From Streptomyces amritsarensis (GTDB lineage Bacteria; Actinomycetota; Actinomycetes; Streptomycetales; Streptomycetaceae): 64,000 nt of DNA. Shown piece by piece: positions 62,798 to 64,000 of this stretch. The notes beneath the pieces are model-generated. The model was not told where the DNA came from. It worked only from the letters and a program-made list of their open reading frames with translations, and did not search any database. Numbering within the stretch: position 1 is the stretch's first letter; each line of letters opens with the position of its first letter. Location of the stretch: NCBI RefSeq assembly GCF_001953875.1, contig NZ_MQUR01000023.1, positions 1 to 64,000 on the forward strand. Direction: 5' to 3'. Made by a program: the position numbers and the translations under genes.

Positions 62798-64000
62798 GTG
62801 TCCGGGCGCATCGAGGATTACGCACTGATCGGTGACATGCAGACCGCCGCGCTGGTCTGCCGGGACGGGGCGGTGGACTGGCTGTGCCTGCCCCGCTTCG
62901 ACTCCCATGCCGTGTTCGCGAGCATTCTCGGCACCGAGGATCACGGGTTCTGGCGGATCGGGCCGTCGGTCCCGGCGGGCTCCGAGGCCCCGCGTGCCAC
63001 CCGCCGCCGCTACCGCGGCGACTCGCTGGTGCTGGAGTCCGAGTGGGACACCCCGCGCGGCAACGTCCGCGTGATCGACTTCATGCCTCCCCGCGAGGAC
63101 CACGCGCCGCAGCTGATCCGCATCGTGGAGGGTGTCAGCGGGCGGGTCCCGATGCGCTCCACGCTGCGGATGCGCTTCAGCTACGGCCGGGTGGTGCCGT
63201 GGGTGCACAAGGTCGACGGCCGCACGGTCGCCGTCGCCGGGCCCGACTCCGTCTGGCTGGACACCGACGCGCAGACGTACGGCAAGGACCTGACGACGTA
63301 CTCCGACTTCACCGTCGGGCCCGGCGACCGGGTGGCCTTCAGCATCAGCTGGCAGCCCTCGCACCGCGGCGCGCCCGAGGCCCCGGACGCCGAGGCGGCC
63401 CTGGAGTCGACCGCGGAGTTCTGGCGCGAGTGGGTCGACCAGTGCACCTACCACGGGCCCTACCGGGAGGCCGTGGTGCGCTCCCTGATCACCCTCAAGG
63501 CCCTCACGTACGCCCCCACGGGCGGGATCGTCGCCGCGCCGACCACCTCCCTGCCGGAGGAGATCGGCGGCGTCCGCAACTGGGACTACCGCTACACCTG
63601 GCTGCGGGACGCGGCCATCACCCTCTCCTCGCTGCTGCGCACCGGCTACCGCGAGGAGGCCCGGGCCTGGCGCGAGTGGCTGCTGCGCGCGGTGGCCGGC
63701 GACCCGGAGAACCTGCAGATCATGTACGGGATCGCGGGTGAACGGGAGCTCGGCGAGACCGAGCTGGACTGGCTGCCCGGCTACGAGGGCTCCCGCCCGG
63801 TCCGCGTCGGCAACGGCGCCGCCGGCCAACTGCAGCTCGACGTGTACGGCGAGGTCACCGAGGCCCTGCACCTGGGTCACATGACCGGCCTGGCCCGCAG
63901 CGACTACGCCTCCCTGCTCCAGCTCAAGCTGATCCGCTACCTGGAGACGCACTGGTCGGAGCCGGACGAGGGCATCTGGGAGGTGCGCGGCCCGCGCCGG
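62798..64000 (+). CDS. GH15-family glycoside hydrolase (trehalase/glucoamylase type), truncated by the window
   Basis: The first 401 codons of a glycosidase that runs off the end. RIEDYALIGDMQTAALVCRDGAVDWLCLPRFDS is the N-terminal signature of bacterial GH15 proteins, and the catalytic barrel has GGVRNWDYRYTWLRDAAITL and DEGIWEVRG, where the Glu is a candidate general acid. Streptomyces and mycobacterial relatives include trehalases. GTG 62798 is favoured because GGAG lies six bases upstream; ATG 62792 is the alternative. Confidence 0.87.
   Translation, partial: MSGRIEDYALIGDMQTAALVCRDGAVDWLCLPRFDSHAVFASILGTEDHGFWRIGPSVPAGSEAPRATRRRYRGDSLVLESEWDTPRGNVRVIDFMPPREDHAPQLIRIVEGVSGRVPMRSTLRMRFSYGRVVPWVHKVDGRTVAVAGPDSVWLDTDAQTYGKDLTTYSDFTVGPGDRVAFSISWQPSHRGAPEAPDAEAALESTAEFWREWVDQCTYHGPYREAVVRSLITLKALTYAPTGGIVAAPTTSLPEEIGGVRNWDYRYTWLRDAAITLSSLLRTGYREEARAWREWLLRAVAGDPENLQIMYGIAGERELGETELDWLPGYEGSRPVRVGNGAAGQLQLDVYGEVTEALHLGHMTGLARSDYASLLQLKLIRYLETHWSEPDEGIWEVRGPRR

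Noticed and set aside
62587..62835. Small plus-strand frame before the GH15 gene
   Set aside because: Basic, motif-free and overlapping the GH15 start in another frame; no ribosome-binding site.

Overview
The window is chromosomal DNA from a Streptomyces species. GC is very high and GTG/TTG starts are common. Ald, PyrG, ParA/ScpAB, Der and a SepF-like protein sit in an arrangement I recognise from the Streptomyces core chromosome, and secreted enzymes typical of a soil saprophyte are present. About 53 protein genes can be supported. I saw no rRNA, tRNA or CRISPR array.

Layout. (1) 125-4390: a GntR regulator, an acetyltransferase, a DUF402 protein, a cell-wall-anchored chitin/cellulose-active monooxygenase and a secreted lipase. 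(2) 4547-9129: a mutagenic repair operon (dnaE2 plus a degenerate Y-family partner) behind a probable LexA box. (3) 9293-16319: a membrane protein, a tandem-repeat region, an NCS1 permease/amidohydrolase operon with a divergent TetR regulator and paired operators, and an alpha/beta hydrolase. (4) 17097-27291: the accessory highlight, an FxSxx-COOH peptide system (fxsA, fxsB, an AAC(3)-type acetyltransferase, fxsC, fxsT) followed by a four-helix SLATT-type membrane protein and a convergent SLOG-domain protein. (5) 27391-28275: a streptogrisin-type protease, then about 1.2 kb without a convincing gene. (6) 29475-41253: DUF5685, SepF-like, acyl-CoA dehydrogenase, MFS exporter, PIG-V-like mannosyltransferase, PAP2 phosphatase, WYL regulator, Rpf/LysM protein and two hypotheticals. 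(7) 41267-56120: a largely minus-strand core cluster (der, plsC-like, cmk, tyrA, rluB, scpB, scpA, parA). It is interrupted by small plus-strand genes and by a translationally coupled NAD operon (pnuC-nadR-nrtR-ADP-ribosylglycohydrolase) under a perfect 17-bp palindrome. (8) 56447-64000: ald, an NB-ARC/TPR protein, a NUDIX hydrolase, pyrG and a truncated GH15 gene running off the end.

How they work together. The FxSxx block joins a ribosomal peptide ending in F-N-S-A-L and its radical SAM maturase to a TIR-like protein and a TIR/NB-ARC/TPR ATPase. The SLATT and SLOG neighbours are families linked by others to nucleotide-signalled immunity. I read the block as a candidate sensing or conflict system; that role is inference. 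The FxsB C-terminal domain appears to have lost its HExxH metal motif.

Two 164-165-bp MITE-like elements with the same internal core lie 50 kb apart (3313-3477 and 53944-54107).
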